Counted from the stretch's first letter, positions 39,546 to 48,701 are shown. The stretch: 49,539 nt of DNA from an uncultured Psychrobacillus sp. (GCA_934234185.1 CAKQHO010000014.1:1-49539), one strand, 5' to 3'. The notes: a model not told the origin generated them from the sequence alone. Program-made: numbers and translations.

Positions 39546-40209
39546 AAAAATGCTTATTGAGTTCTTCGAGAACATTTTCACTTATTATCTCTTTTCCATA
39601 CTCTTGAATAAGATGTATAGTCGTTTTAGTTGTCTGTCCAAACTCAGAAATAACACTTAATACATTTAGTATCATTTCAAGCTGCTCTACTGTATCCATT
39701 TCGAAAAGAATATTCATATAATACTTTTCTTCATAGTGATATAAAGAGGTCTTAAAATCGCCAGGAGCCAATTTCTTTGATAAACCAATTACATCTTCAA
39801 AACTTTCAAATTCAAAGGTGTAGTTTTCAGGGATATCATCTAAATCATCCATATAACTAGAAAAATCATCAAACTCATGCGATCCTAAAGAACCAGATGC
39901 AGCACTTTTAAATAATTTATTTGGTAAATCGTCATTTCTTCCATCGTCTGATCGTTCATCTTTTGCTAATTCCGTTCGAGTTACAATCACTTCCAAGCCT
40001 TTTTCCATCGCATGAACTTGAATCCATAAAGGGCCATCTAATTCATCAAAATGGTCATCCTCATGTACCTCATCCATCATTTCCCAAAAAAGTTGCTCGC
40101 TCTTATCTTTATTAAACCATATTTCATCTCGGCTGAAGCCTCTTTCTTCAATGTCGATGTATGAAATGTATACTTTGAAAGTGTTATCATTGATGCGCTC
40201 GATATCCAT
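39544..40209 (-). CDS. mecA: Adaptor protein MecA
   Basis: A 221-aa ClpC adaptor. The N-terminal substrate-binding part (MDIERINDNTFKVYISYIDIEERGF) and the C-terminal ClpC-binding domain (YTFEFESFEDVIGLSKKL, ISEFGQTTKTTIHLIQEYGK) flank an acidic variable linker (DERSDDGRNDD). MecA delivers ComK, and reportedly Spx, to ClpCP, so it blocks competence and helps control stress regulators. The ATG follows AGGAGATGTG. It lies between coiA and spx, as in B. subtilis. Confidence 0.95.
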   Translation of the reverse strand: MDIERINDNTFKVYISYIDIEERGFSRDEIWFNKDKSEQLFWEMMDEVHEDDHFDELDGPLWIQVHAMEKGLEVIVTRTELAKDERSDDGRNDDLPNKLFKSAASGSLGSHEFDDFSSYMDDLDDIPENYTFEFESFEDVIGLSKKLAPGDFKTSLYHYEEKYYMNILFEMDTVEQLEMILNVLSVISEFGQTTKTTIHLIQEYGKEIISENVLEELNKHF

Positions 40210-40364
40210 TTAACACATCTCCTTTCGCTTCCTAACCGTTTCATTTGTGTAGTGTCTAATACTATTGTATGTTGTTTGTGAAAAAAAGAAAAGGATTCCA
40301 GCTCCACTTTTTTTAAAATCTTAACAAAATTAGTATCATTTACGTTTGAATGCTTTTGTAGCCA

Positions 40365-40420
40365 AAAAAAAAGAAAAGCTGATTGTTTTTCAAATATAAA
40401 AATTTGAAAAACAACCAGCT
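40365..40420 (-). terminator. Intrinsic terminator of spx
   Basis: On the minus strand, AGCTGGTTGTTTTTCAAAT pairs with ATTTGAAAAACAATCAGCT, followed by TTTTCTTTTTTTTT. It lies just after the spx stop codon. Confidence 0.85.
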
Positions 40421-40428
40421 GTTGATCA

Positions 40429-40824
40429 CTAGTTAACAAGTCGTTGAGCTTCTAACAATTGATAAGCACGTACTTTTCTAGGTAAAAATCTACGAATTTC
40501 GTCTTCGTTGTAACCTACTTGTAAACGTTTTTCATCCAATATAATTGGTCGACGTAGAAGTCCTGGATATTCTTGAATTAATTCGTATAAACGTTGTAAA
40601 GGTAAGCTCTCCACGTCTACATTTAACTTTTGAAAAATTTTAGAACGAGTGGAGATAATTTCATCAGTGCCATCTTCAGTCATTCTTAGAATTTCTTTGA
40701 TTTCACTTATACTTAAAGGCTCCGAAAAAATGTTACGTTCTGTGTATGGAATATCATGTTCTTCTAACCATGCTTTCGCTTTTCTACATGAAGTACAGCT
40801 AGGTGAAGTAAATAGTGTTACCAT
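40429..40824 (-). CDS. spx: Transcriptional regulator Spx
   Basis: A 131-aa ArsC-fold regulator that binds the RNA polymerase alpha C-terminal domain and redirects transcription under disulfide stress. The redox switch CTSC (Cys 10, Cys 13), TEDGTDEIISTRSKIFQKLN and the RRPIILDEKRLQVGYNEDEIRRFLPRKVR block are almost identical to B. subtilis Spx. The C-terminus ends QRLVN, the tail recognised by SpxH/ClpXP (LAN in B. subtilis). The frame opens at a GTG at 40836, but the MVTLFTSPSC start at 40824 gives the family length. AGAGGA lies upstream. Confidence 0.97.
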   Translation of the reverse strand: MVTLFTSPSCTSCRKAKAWLEEHDIPYTERNIFSEPLSISEIKEILRMTEDGTDEIISTRSKIFQKLNVDVESLPLQRLYELIQEYPGLLRRPIILDEKRLQVGYNEDEIRRFLPRKVRAYQLLEAQRLVN

Positions 40825-40872
40825 CATCCAAAACACTTCCTCTCAATAGGTGCTTGTGTTATATATACTAGA

Positions 40873-40887
40873 TTATAATTAGTTTAA
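40873..40887. promoter_or_regulatory. Possible PerR/Fur-family operator at spx
   Basis: TTATAATTAGTTTAA matches the PerR box TTATAATnATTATAA at 12 of 14 fixed positions. It overlaps a TATAAT-like -10 on the minus strand about 50 nt upstream of the spx start. B. subtilis spx has a PerR-repressed promoter. The AT-rich surroundings make a chance match possible. Confidence 0.4.
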
Positions 40888-41171
40888 TTTATATTATCTT
40901 TTATTAGTATACACTAATTGTTTATCATTTAAAATACTTTTATTAGAAAAAATTTACTGTTGCAAAATTCACCTTATTTTATCAAGTTTCTACAAAGGGC
41001 AACGATGATTCATAAAATAAATTATGCTATACACTACATTTATACCCGCCTTTTTCCTCATTTAAACCTAAATATAAATATTTTTTTCTATTCTCAATTA
41101 GAAAGAATTCATTGAAAATAACTGTTACACTTTATAGGACGTATTTTATGAAATAAAGTTTCAATAAAAGC

Positions 41172-41200
41172 AAAAAAGCAGGCATTTTTCACCTGCTTTT
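41172..41200 (-). terminator. Intrinsic terminator of the DUF4015 gene
   Basis: On the minus strand, AAAAGCAGG and CCTGCTTTTTT form the stem and tail just after the stop codon. Confidence 0.8.
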
Positions 41201-41208
41201 CCCTAATT

Positions 41209-42423
41209 CTAGTCAAGTGGTGTGTAATCGACACCCTTCGAGTATTTATTCCCTGCATTCCACAGGAGAAACTCATTTATGCCTGCTTCATTTAGAGCAC
41301 GTATTTGAGCTTCAACCTCCTCTTTTCCATACACCAGATAGTTACCCTTTCCAAGATATGATGCTGTAAAATCTTGAATCCAAGGTCGGGATACAGGAGG
41401 ATTTTCTAATTCCTGCAGCTTTGCATTTTCCACTTCTGCATAGGCCTTTACCAAACGGTAGGGCTCTAAATCTGGTTTAGAGATACCAAAATAGGACGTC
41501 CAATGACTTGGATATATCATAGAAGATATTACATCAACCTGCTCTGATATTTTGGAGAAATTTTGTCCAATACCCGGTGCCTCTGGAAGAGTAGCCGAAT
41601 ATCCAAATATATCGACAGATACCTTCACTCCATATGGTTCTAGCTTTTCTTTTGCATATTGTACAAAATCAGTTACTGCATGGACCCTCCTCTGAATAGG
41701 ATCAGGATCTGACTCACGGTAGTCGCCAACACCATATTGAAGCGTTTCATCTCTTTTTTCAAAGCCCTCTGGAAAACGTACATAATCAAACTGAATCTCT
41801 TGGAAACCCATTTTAGCAGCCTCAATGGCAATCTCTACATTATAATCCCATACTTCCTGCATAAAGGGATTAACAAATGCTTCGCCTCTCCCATTTTTCC
41901 AAATCTGCCCATCTTCTAAAAATGATAATTCAGGCTTTCTTTCTGCTAACTCGGTATCCTTAAAAACAACGACTCGAGCAATTGGATATATTTCTTTTTC
42001 TTCCATCTTTTTAAGGGTGGCTGATACATCTTTTATATATGGTCTTCCAATATCATATTTTTGTAGTGGTGAATCGTCTGATGGTTTATAGGTTAAATTA
42101 CCAAAGTCATCCTTTATATCAATAACCATCGCATTTAACTCGGTCGAATCCATTAACTCTATTAATTGCTCAAAGCGACCCCCACCAGCGGAATGTCCTG
42201 TAACGTATACTCCACGGATAGCATCTGGATAATTAAAACGCAATCCAGAGTCATATACAAATAGCTTAGAACTAGCTATTACCTGTTCCTCAATGATGCT
42301 CATGTTAAAATCCTTTTGTGTAAAATCCTCCCCAAATACAACAGTGTCAGCTTCAACACTATTAGCAGTGAATATAGTTAGCGCAACTGTAGCAGTGGCT
42401 ATATATTTTGTCAGCTTTTTCAT
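41209..42423 (-). CDS. Secreted putative glycoside hydrolase (DUF4015)
   Basis: A 404-aa protein with an N-terminal signal peptide (MKKLTKYIATATVALTIFTANSVEA) and a TIM-barrel-like DUF4015 domain. The domain opens RGVYVTGHSAG and contains VIDIKDDFGNLTY, EIQFDYVRFPEG and SVDIFGYSA, with acidic residues at the barrel strand ends. It is proposed to act on sugars in or near the cell wall; no substrate is known. The frame opens at a TTG at 42480, but that codon belongs to the -35 box of a TTGACA promoter. The ATG at 42423 with AAAGGA upstream is the start. Confidence 0.82.
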   Translation of the reverse strand: MKKLTKYIATATVALTIFTANSVEADTVVFGEDFTQKDFNMSIIEEQVIASSKLFVYDSGLRFNYPDAIRGVYVTGHSAGGGRFEQLIELMDSTELNAMVIDIKDDFGNLTYKPSDDSPLQKYDIGRPYIKDVSATLKKMEEKEIYPIARVVVFKDTELAERKPELSFLEDGQIWKNGRGEAFVNPFMQEVWDYNVEIAIEAAKMGFQEIQFDYVRFPEGFEKRDETLQYGVGDYRESDPDPIQRRVHAVTDFVQYAKEKLEPYGVKVSVDIFGYSATLPEAPGIGQNFSKISEQVDVISSMIYPSHWTSYFGISKPDLEPYRLVKAYAEVENAKLQELENPPVSRPWIQDFTASYLGKGNYLVYGKEEVEAQIRALNEAGINEFLLWNAGNKYSKGVDYTPLD

Positions 42424-42452
42424 ATGTATAAACCAATCCTTTCCCCTTACGT

Positions 42453-42480
42453 TTAATATTCTAACAATTAAAGCTGTCAA
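42453..42480 (-). promoter_or_regulatory. Sigma-A promoter of the DUF4015 gene
   Basis: On the minus strand, an exact TTGACA (42480-42475), a 16-nt spacer and TATTAA (42458-42453). The predicted transcript starts about 25 nt before the ATG at 42423. Confidence 0.6.
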
Positions 42481-42654
42481 TGAAAAGCGACATTAATCGA
42501 CTGTTATCTTATGCTTATGTACTATTCTTAACATTTTTTATATGTTTATTTATAAATTTCTATTATTTTTATCTATAGCAAAGCAGTTCTCCAAAGGAAA
42601 ATGCGAAGTAAGTCATCCATCACATAACCTACCATAGTATAAATTTACCAAATT

Positions 42655-42706
42655 CAGAAAAGAGTGCATATCTTGCCAAGACAAGCAAATGGGGACCTAG
42701 AAAACA
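42655..42706 (+). repeat. Decayed fragment of the 123-bp repeat
   Basis: AGAAAAGAGTGCATATCTTGCC followed by GACAAGCAAATGGGGACC keeps the order and spacing of the 5' half of the repeat. The second half is missing or unrecognisable. Confidence 0.45.
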
Positions 42707-42756
42707 ATTAGTACCTACACCGTTTTTACAAGCAACTATATTTTTTAACTCCTAAA

Positions 42757-42795
42757 AAAAGTAGGAGAACTCGCTAAAGGAGCTCTCCTACTTTT
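42757..42795 (-). terminator. Terminator of the opp operon
   Basis: AAAAGTAGGAGA and TCTCCTACTTTT, with a further CTC/GAG pairing, form the stem. On the minus strand it is followed by a T-run (TTTTTTTAGG). Confidence 0.88.
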
Positions 42796-42798
42796 AAA

Positions 42799-43740
42799 TT
42801 ATGCTTTTGATTTAGAAATTGCTTGTAAGTTCACCAATTCTTTTTCAGAGCAATATACAAAATGTCCTGGAGTTACTTCACGCATTGCAATCTCTTCTCC
42901 AGTTTGATAATTATGAACGGAAGGATCGTATGATTTACGAACACGAGTACGTTCATAATTTGGATCTGGAAGAGGTATAGCAGAAAGCAATGACTGCGTA
43001 TAAGGATGCAAAGGATTATTATATAATTCATCTGCCGGAGCAAGCTCAACCAGCTTACCAAAGTACATAACCCCGATACGATCTGAGATATATTTAACCA
43101 TGGAAAGGTCATGAGCAATGAAGAGGTAAGTTAATCCTTTTTCTTCTTGCAATTCCTTTAATAAGTTAACGACTTGGGCCTGAATGGAAACGTCAAGTGC
43201 TGAAATCGGTTCGTCGGCAATGATGAACTCAGGATTTACAGCTAGTGCTCTAGCAATTCCTAGACGCTGGCGTTGACCACCAGAGAACTCATGCGGATAA
43301 CGATCCGCATGCTCTCTGTTTAACCCAACTGTTTCTAGGAGCTCCACTACACGCTCTTTACGTTCCTTTGGATTTTTTACAAGACCATGTATATCAAGAC
43401 CTTCAGCAATTATATCCAATACTTTCATACGTGGATTTAATGATGCATATGGATCTTGGAAAATCATTTGCATGTGTTGGTTAAAGTTTTTTAAATCTTT
43501 TTTTGATTTTTTATCATGAACGTTAACACCGTCATAAATAACTTCCCCACCAGTAGCCTCATATAGACGAATTATTGTACGGCCTGTAGTAGATTTCCCA
43601 CAACCAGATTCTCCTACTAGACCTAACGTTTCTCCTCTATAAATATCAAAGCTAACGTCATCTACAGCACGTACTTCATTCGGCTTACCTTGATTAAAAT
43701 ATTGCTTTAAATTTTTTATTTCAAGTAACTTTTCAGCCAT
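42799..43740 (-). CDS. oppF: Oligopeptide ABC transporter ATP-binding protein OppF
   Basis: A 313-aa ATPase subunit of the oligopeptide importer. Walker A is GESGCGKST (about 42-50), the signature is EFSGGQRQR, Walker B is FIIADEPISALD and the switch His is in IAHDLSMV. The oligopeptide C-terminal extension with HFVYCSEKEL (one Cys kept) is typical of OppF. The start overlaps the oppD stop by TAATG. It is the last gene of oppABCDF. Confidence 0.93.
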   Translation of the reverse strand: MAEKLLEIKNLKQYFNQGKPNEVRAVDDVSFDIYRGETLGLVGESGCGKSTTGRTIIRLYEATGGEVIYDGVNVHDKKSKKDLKNFNQHMQMIFQDPYASLNPRMKVLDIIAEGLDIHGLVKNPKERKERVVELLETVGLNREHADRYPHEFSGGQRQRLGIARALAVNPEFIIADEPISALDVSIQAQVVNLLKELQEEKGLTYLFIAHDLSMVKYISDRIGVMYFGKLVELAPADELYNNPLHPYTQSLLSAIPLPDPNYERTRVRKSYDPSVHNYQTGEEIAMREVTPGHFVYCSEKELVNLQAISKSKA

Positions 43741-44804
43741 TAGTAAGCACTTCCTTCCGTACCTTCATAATAGCGACTACCTGGGTACTTTTTCATTCGC
43801 TCAATAATAGTTAATGGAGGCTCTACCTGTGGAGCATCCGGGTGTAATAACCAAGTTGCTGCATAATGGCTATCACTAACTTTAAAGAATGGCGGTGACT
43901 CTTCCAAATCTATCTTAAGTGCATACTCACTACGAAGTGCAAAAGCATCTCCTTTAGGAGGATACAATAGATCCGGAGGTGTTCCTGGAATCGCATATAG
44001 CTTTTCTTCAGCTGTATCTAGAGAAGGCATTGAACTTAAGAGTCCCCATGTATATGGGTGCTGTGGATTGTAGAATATCTCATCTACTGTTCCTACTTCC
44101 ACAATTTTCCCACCATACATAACTGCTACTCTATCCGCAACGTTTGCGACTACCCCTAGATCATGCGTGATAAAGATGATAGAAGTATCAATTTTTTTCT
44201 GCAAATCCTTCATTAATTCTAAAATTTGCGCTTGAATTGTAACGTCAAGTGCTGTAGTAGGTTCATCCGCAATAAGAATTTGAGGATTACAAGCTAGAGC
44301 AATTGCAATTACAATACGTTGGCGTTGTCCTCCAGAAAATTGATGAGGATACTGTTTAATACGAGCTTCAGGTTTAGGCATACCAACCATGCGCAGAAGA
44401 TCAATCGCTATTTTTTTCGCCTCTGCTTTACTTACCTTACGATGCTTTAAGATAGGCTCCATAATTTGGTTACCAATTGTCATAGTTGGATTTAAAGATG
44501 TCATTGGATCTTGGAAAATCATAGAGATTTCTTTCCCTCTAATTTTCTGCATTTCTTTATCCGTTAACTTTGTTAAATCTCTGCCATTAAACAAAATTTC
44601 ACCATTTTTAAACTCTGAGCTAGCCTCAGGTAATAATCGCATAATCGCTTTTGTTGTTACTGATTTACCAGAACCAGACTCTCCTACGATTGCAAGAGTT
44701 TCCCCTTTTTTAAGATCGAAGTTAACGCCACGAATAGCTTTTACTTCACCTGCAAACGTATGGAAGGAAAGCTCTAGGTTTTTTACTTCTAAAATATTTT
44801 CCAT
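43740..44804 (-). CDS. oppD: Oligopeptide ABC transporter ATP-binding protein OppD
   Basis: A 354-aa ATPase partner of OppF. Walker A is GESGSGKSV, the signature is QFSGGQRQR, Walker B is ILIADEPTTALD and the switch His is in ITHDLGVV. The C-terminal region PPKGDAFALRSEYALKID replaces the iron-sulfur-binding cysteines found in other OppD lines, and HPDAPQVEPP is the usual Bacillus tail. It lies 15 bp after oppC. Confidence 0.93.
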   Translation of the reverse strand: MENILEVKNLELSFHTFAGEVKAIRGVNFDLKKGETLAIVGESGSGKSVTTKAIMRLLPEASSEFKNGEILFNGRDLTKLTDKEMQKIRGKEISMIFQDPMTSLNPTMTIGNQIMEPILKHRKVSKAEAKKIAIDLLRMVGMPKPEARIKQYPHQFSGGQRQRIVIAIALACNPQILIADEPTTALDVTIQAQILELMKDLQKKIDTSIIFITHDLGVVANVADRVAVMYGGKIVEVGTVDEIFYNPQHPYTWGLLSSMPSLDTAEEKLYAIPGTPPDLLYPPKGDAFALRSEYALKIDLEESPPFFKVSDSHYAATWLLHPDAPQVEPPLTIIERMKKYPGSRYYEGTEGSAY

Positions 44805-44819
44805 GATGGCTTTCCCCCT

Positions 44820-45839
44820 TTAGTCTTTCATTTTTGGATCTAGTGCATCTCTTAAACCATCGCCTAATAAGTTAAATGAAATCATTAGCAAACTGATTAT
44901 TGTTGCTGGAATAAAAAGAATATGAGGTTGGAATTGAATCAATTTATACCCGTCATTAATCAGTGTACCCAACGAAGCATCAGGTGGCTGTAAACCTAGA
45001 CCGATAAAGCTTAAGAATGCTTCAAAGAATATAGCACTAGGGATGGTAAACATCGTATTAATAATGATGATCCCCAGTATATTTGGTAAAATATGCTTCG
45101 AAATTATACGTTTGTCACTCGCTCCAAGTGTACGAGAAGCTAAAACGAATTCTTGGTTTTTAAATTTCAACACTTGCCCACGTACAATACGGGACATACC
45201 TGTCCATCCAGTTATGGTTATAGCAATAATAATGGCCAATACACCAGGCGGCATGAACATAATCATCAAGATAACGATAACCAACGTAGGAATCCCAATA
45301 AGAATTTCCACAATTCGCTGCATCACGTCATCCACACGGCCACCATAGTAACCAGAAATACCACCATAAGCAACACCAATGACCATATCAATCAAAGCAG
45401 CTGCAAATGCGATTAAAAGAGAGACACGAGTACCTTCCCATACACGGGAGAACATGTCACGCCCTAATCCATCTGTACCAAACCAATAATACGTATCTAC
45501 TTTTTTCATTTCATATAAATCTACTTCTTTTCCTGCTAGTGTACCAACTCCATCAAAGATTCCTAGTTTTTCAAGACCAGGTACTTTTGGAGGTAAGTTT
45601 GCGTGAGTAATTGTTTGATGGTCAGCTTCATGTGGACTTAGCATTGGTCCGATAAATGACATCAAAACAATTAAAAATAGAATAACCATACTGACAATAG
45701 CTGCCTTGTTTTTGCGTATACGCAGCCAAGCATCTTGCCAGAAGCTTAGACTAGGTTTAACAATACGTTCAGCTTGGGTACTATCAATATGAACTCTTTC
45801 AAATGATCCAGCAGGTAATTTTGGTGTTTCGTTACTCAT
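44820..45839 (-). CDS. oppC: Oligopeptide ABC transporter permease OppC
   Basis: A 339-aa inner-membrane permease with an N-terminal OppC domain helix (AIVSMVILFLIVLMSF) and a five-helix BPD core. It has the EAA-type cytoplasmic loop (LASRTLGASDKRIISKHILPN) that contacts the ATPases. The FGTDGLGRDMFSRV motif is characteristic of Dpp/Opp C subunits. The start overlaps the oppB stop (TAATG). Confidence 0.93.
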   Translation of the reverse strand: MSNETPKLPAGSFERVHIDSTQAERIVKPSLSFWQDAWLRIRKNKAAIVSMVILFLIVLMSFIGPMLSPHEADHQTITHANLPPKVPGLEKLGIFDGVGTLAGKEVDLYEMKKVDTYYWFGTDGLGRDMFSRVWEGTRVSLLIAFAAALIDMVIGVAYGGISGYYGGRVDDVMQRIVEILIGIPTLVIVILMIMFMPPGVLAIIIAITITGWTGMSRIVRGQVLKFKNQEFVLASRTLGASDKRIISKHILPNILGIIIINTMFTIPSAIFFEAFLSFIGLGLQPPDASLGTLINDGYKLIQFQPHILFIPATIISLLMISFNLLGDGLRDALDPKMKD

Positions 45840-46771
45840 TAGTTATTACCTCCTGACAAACGAATACGTGGGTCGATAATTCCATATAGTAAATCCACAA
45901 TAAAGATTACTAGTATTAGGAAAGCTGAGAAGAATAATGTTGTACCCATAATGATGGAATAGTCATTTGTATTAATAGACTTAACAAATTGTTCTCCGAT
46001 ACCAGGTATCGCAAAAATTTGCTCGATAACTAGAGAACCTGTCAAAAGTCCAGCAGCCATTGGACCTAATACTGTTACCAAAGGAATTAATGCATTACGG
46101 AATGCATGCTTAAATGCAATTTCAAACCAGTTTGCACCTTTAGATTTAGCTAAAGTAATATAGTCCGAGCTTAGCACTTCAATCATTTCGGTTCTAATGA
46201 AACGAGCAGCTGTTGCTAAAGGACCCATTGCTAGTGCTATAGAAGGAAGCACACTGGACATCCAGCCATCTTTCCATAGGGCAACAGGGAACCATTCTAG
46301 TTTAACTGCTAACCAATACTGTAAGAACGTTGCAAACACGAAAGAAGGTATAGAAATACCGATGATGGCAATTAATGTACTACCATAATCCCATACCGTA
46401 TTTTGCCTTAGAGCTGCAATCATACCTAACATTATACCAATGGCAACACCTAATACCATCCCTTGCGCACCTAATAACATAGATGGTCCTAATCGAGATA
46501 TGATTAAATCAGTAACTTCTGCATTTTTAAATTGGAAGGAGTTACCCAAATCACCTTGTACAAGGTTTGTCATATACTTTGCATATTGTACCGGTACTGG
46601 TTGATCTAATCCATATTTCGCTTCCACTAACGCAAGTTGTGAAGGGGTTAATTTTGAAGCGGAACTAATAGGGGATCCTGGGAGCGCCTTCATCAAGAAA
46701 AATGTAGCGGTCGCAATCAGGAAAAAAGTTAAAATCATGTACATTATACGTCGTAGAATATACTTTGCCAT
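45839..46771 (-). CDS. oppB: Oligopeptide ABC transporter permease OppB
   Basis: A 310-aa permease with about six membrane helices. The N-terminal ILRRIMYMILTFFLI and the EAA loop (LAKSKGANWFEIAFKHAFRNALIP) are typical, and GSLVIEQIFAIPGIGEQFVKSI is the family signature. It pairs with OppC to form the pore. It lies 200 bp after oppA, with a hairpin between them that may reduce its expression relative to the binding protein. Confidence 0.93.
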   Translation of the reverse strand: MAKYILRRIMYMILTFFLIATATFFLMKALPGSPISSASKLTPSQLALVEAKYGLDQPVPVQYAKYMTNLVQGDLGNSFQFKNAEVTDLIISRLGPSMLLGAQGMVLGVAIGIMLGMIAALRQNTVWDYGSTLIAIIGISIPSFVFATFLQYWLAVKLEWFPVALWKDGWMSSVLPSIALAMGPLATAARFIRTEMIEVLSSDYITLAKSKGANWFEIAFKHAFRNALIPLVTVLGPMAAGLLTGSLVIEQIFAIPGIGEQFVKSINTNDYSIIMGTTLFFSAFLILVIFIVDLLYGIIDPRIRLSGGNN

Positions 46772-46902
46772 CTTTGCACCTCCTAAACAAATAATTCAAT
46801 CATCAAACAAAACAATCTACTAATATATATAAACAGAAAACCTAATGGATTGTCAAAGTCAATTTCTTGAAGAAAAAATATTTTGTTAATTTACATTCAT
46901 TT

Positions 46903-46943
46903 AAAAAGAGAGTATATGATTCACTAGGAATTCATATACTCTC
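46903..46943 (-). terminator. Attenuating hairpin between oppA and oppB
   Basis: On the minus strand, the 12-bp stem GAGAGTATATGA/TCATATACTCTC is followed by TTTTTAAATG. In opp operons such a leaky terminator commonly gives more binding protein than permease. Confidence 0.8.
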
Positions 46944-46973
46944 ATCTTATGAGATTTTAAAGCTTAAAAATAA

Positions 46974-48686
46974 TTAGTTTTTACCTTCGATATAAGCCCA
47001 TTTGTAGCTGTAGTCTCCACCGAATGGGTGAGCTACTACACCTTTAACATAAGGCTTAACAAGTTGCATTGTACCACGTTGGTAAATTGGTCCGATACCG
47101 AAATCTTCGTCAATAAGAATTTTTTCTGCATCAGCAAGTGCTTGCCAACGAGCTTCAGCATCCATTGCTAATTCGTTGTTAGCAGATAATACTAATTCAT
47201 CATACTTAGGATTTGAGTATGACATTTGGTTATTTCCTCCACCAGTTAACCATAAAGTCATGAAAGTATATGGATCTTGGTAGTCAGGTCCCCAACCAGC
47301 TACTTGAATATCATAGTCTTGGTTAGTATCAAGCTCTAAACGTACTGCGAAAGGTACTTCTTTCAGGCTAATTTTCAAGCCAGGAAGGTTTTTCTCTAAT
47401 TGATCTTTGAAGTACTCATCCATTTTCTTAGAAAGATCAGAGTCTCCACCTAAAATTTCAAGTTCAAGCTCAGTAACACCAAGCTCTTGTAAACCTTTAT
47501 CCCATGCTGCTTTTGCTTCTTCTGGGTTAAATGTAGCCATATCTCCGTTTACGTCACGGAAGTCATTAGCGTTTTCATCAAAAGTGAAATCTTTTGGTAC
47601 TAAGTAGTTAGCTGCAACAGAACCGTTCGCTAATACTACGTTTACTAAATCTTCTTTGTTGAATGCTTTTGTAATTGCTTCACGAATATTTACGTTGGCA
47701 AGTGGTGATTTTTCACCATTACGTTCTTGGTTATACTTGAAGTAGAATACAGATTGATCTAATTCAGTAACTAGCTCTGCATCATCAGCATATTGCATTG
47801 CATATTCTCCATTTAAACCAACACGGTCTTTTTGACCTTGAGTGTATAGGTTAACACCAGTTGCAGTTTCTTTAACTACGTCATAGTTAATTTCAGTAAG
47901 TTTTACAGTGTCTGCATCCCAGTATTGATCGTTTTTCACTAACTGCCAAGATAAACCTGTTCCATCCCAGTTTTTAAGAGCGAATGGACCATTGTATAAA
48001 AGTGCTTCAGAGTTTTTAGAGTAGTTCTCACCTTGAGCTGTAACGAACTCTTCTTTTTGTGGTAAGAATGTACCGAATGACATTAATGATAAGAAGTATG
48101 GAATTGGTTTTTCAAGAGTTACAACTAAAGTTTTTTCATCTTCAGCTTTAACACCTAATTCAGTATATTCCATTTCTCCAGCTACGATTTCAGCAGCATT
48201 TTTAATAACGCCTTCCATCATATATGGACCGTACTCAGATGCTGTATCTGGGTTCATAGCACGTTTCCAAGCAAATTCAAAGTCGTTAGCAGTAACTGGT
48301 GATCCATCAGACCACTTAGCGTCACGTAATTTGAATGTGTAAGTTAAGCCGTCTTCAGAGATTTCAGGCTCTCCTTCAGCAATTGCTGGTACAGCAACGT
48401 TTTCTTGGTTTAAGCGGTATAAACCTTCGTTAACGTTGTTTAATAGATCGAAACCAACAGAGTCAGTAACTAAAGCAGAATCAAGAGTTGGAATCTCAGC
48501 TGACATGATCAAGTTTAAAACTTGCTCCTCGTCGATTGTAGATTCATCTACCACTTCTGTGTCTGGTGTTTCTGTGTCGTCAGCTGGCTTTTCTTCAGTT
48601 TTTTCTTCATCTTTGCCACAAGCAGCTAAGAAAAGAGCAACTACCAGTAATAGGCTAGCTAGCCATGTTAATTTACTATTCTTCAC
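46974..48686 (-). CDS. oppA: Oligopeptide-binding lipoprotein OppA
   Basis: A 570-aa extracellular peptide-binding lipoprotein. The signal peptide ends in the lipobox LAACGK (Cys 23), followed by an acidic linker (EEKPADDTETPDTEV). The SBP_bac_5 fold shows NEGLYRLNQENVAVPAIAEG, YTFKLRDAKWSDGSPVTANDF and IQVAGWGPDYQDPYTFM. It starts with GTG after AGGGAGGT. First gene of oppABCDF. In Bacillus the Opp system also imports signalling peptides for sporulation and competence, which matches the spore and competence genes in this window. Confidence 0.95.
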   Translation of the reverse strand: MKNSKLTWLASLLLVVALFLAACGKDEEKTEEKPADDTETPDTEVVDESTIDEEQVLNLIMSAEIPTLDSALVTDSVGFDLLNNVNEGLYRLNQENVAVPAIAEGEPEISEDGLTYTFKLRDAKWSDGSPVTANDFEFAWKRAMNPDTASEYGPYMMEGVIKNAAEIVAGEMEYTELGVKAEDEKTLVVTLEKPIPYFLSLMSFGTFLPQKEEFVTAQGENYSKNSEALLYNGPFALKNWDGTGLSWQLVKNDQYWDADTVKLTEINYDVVKETATGVNLYTQGQKDRVGLNGEYAMQYADDAELVTELDQSVFYFKYNQERNGEKSPLANVNIREAITKAFNKEDLVNVVLANGSVAANYLVPKDFTFDENANDFRDVNGDMATFNPEEAKAAWDKGLQELGVTELELEILGGDSDLSKKMDEYFKDQLEKNLPGLKISLKEVPFAVRLELDTNQDYDIQVAGWGPDYQDPYTFMTLWLTGGGNNQMSYSNPKYDELVLSANNELAMDAEARWQALADAEKILIDEDFGIGPIYQRGTMQLVKPYVKGVVAHPFGGDYSYKWAYIEGKN

Positions 48687-48701
48687 TTAAATAACCTCCC
48701 T

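Larger units (their letters stand above)
40825..41208. other. Intergenic region upstream of spx
   Basis: This 384-bp, very AT-rich region holds the spx promoters and leader, a PerR-type palindrome (40873-40887) and, at its right end, the terminator of the DUF4015 gene. Several TATAAT- and TATACT-like boxes occur on the minus strand but I cannot assign one with its -35. No gene is visible between 40930 and 41165. Confidence 0.6.
42481..42798. other. Intergenic region between oppF and the DUF4015 gene
   Basis: This 318-bp region contains a decayed repeat copy (about 42655-42706) and the opp operon terminator (42757-42795). The remaining AT-rich part (42490-42650) shows no gene. Confidence 0.6.

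Noticed and set aside
40077..40439. A 120-codon minus-strand frame between spx and mecA
   Set aside because: It runs through the spx terminator hairpin and into mecA in another frame; the translation is low-complexity.
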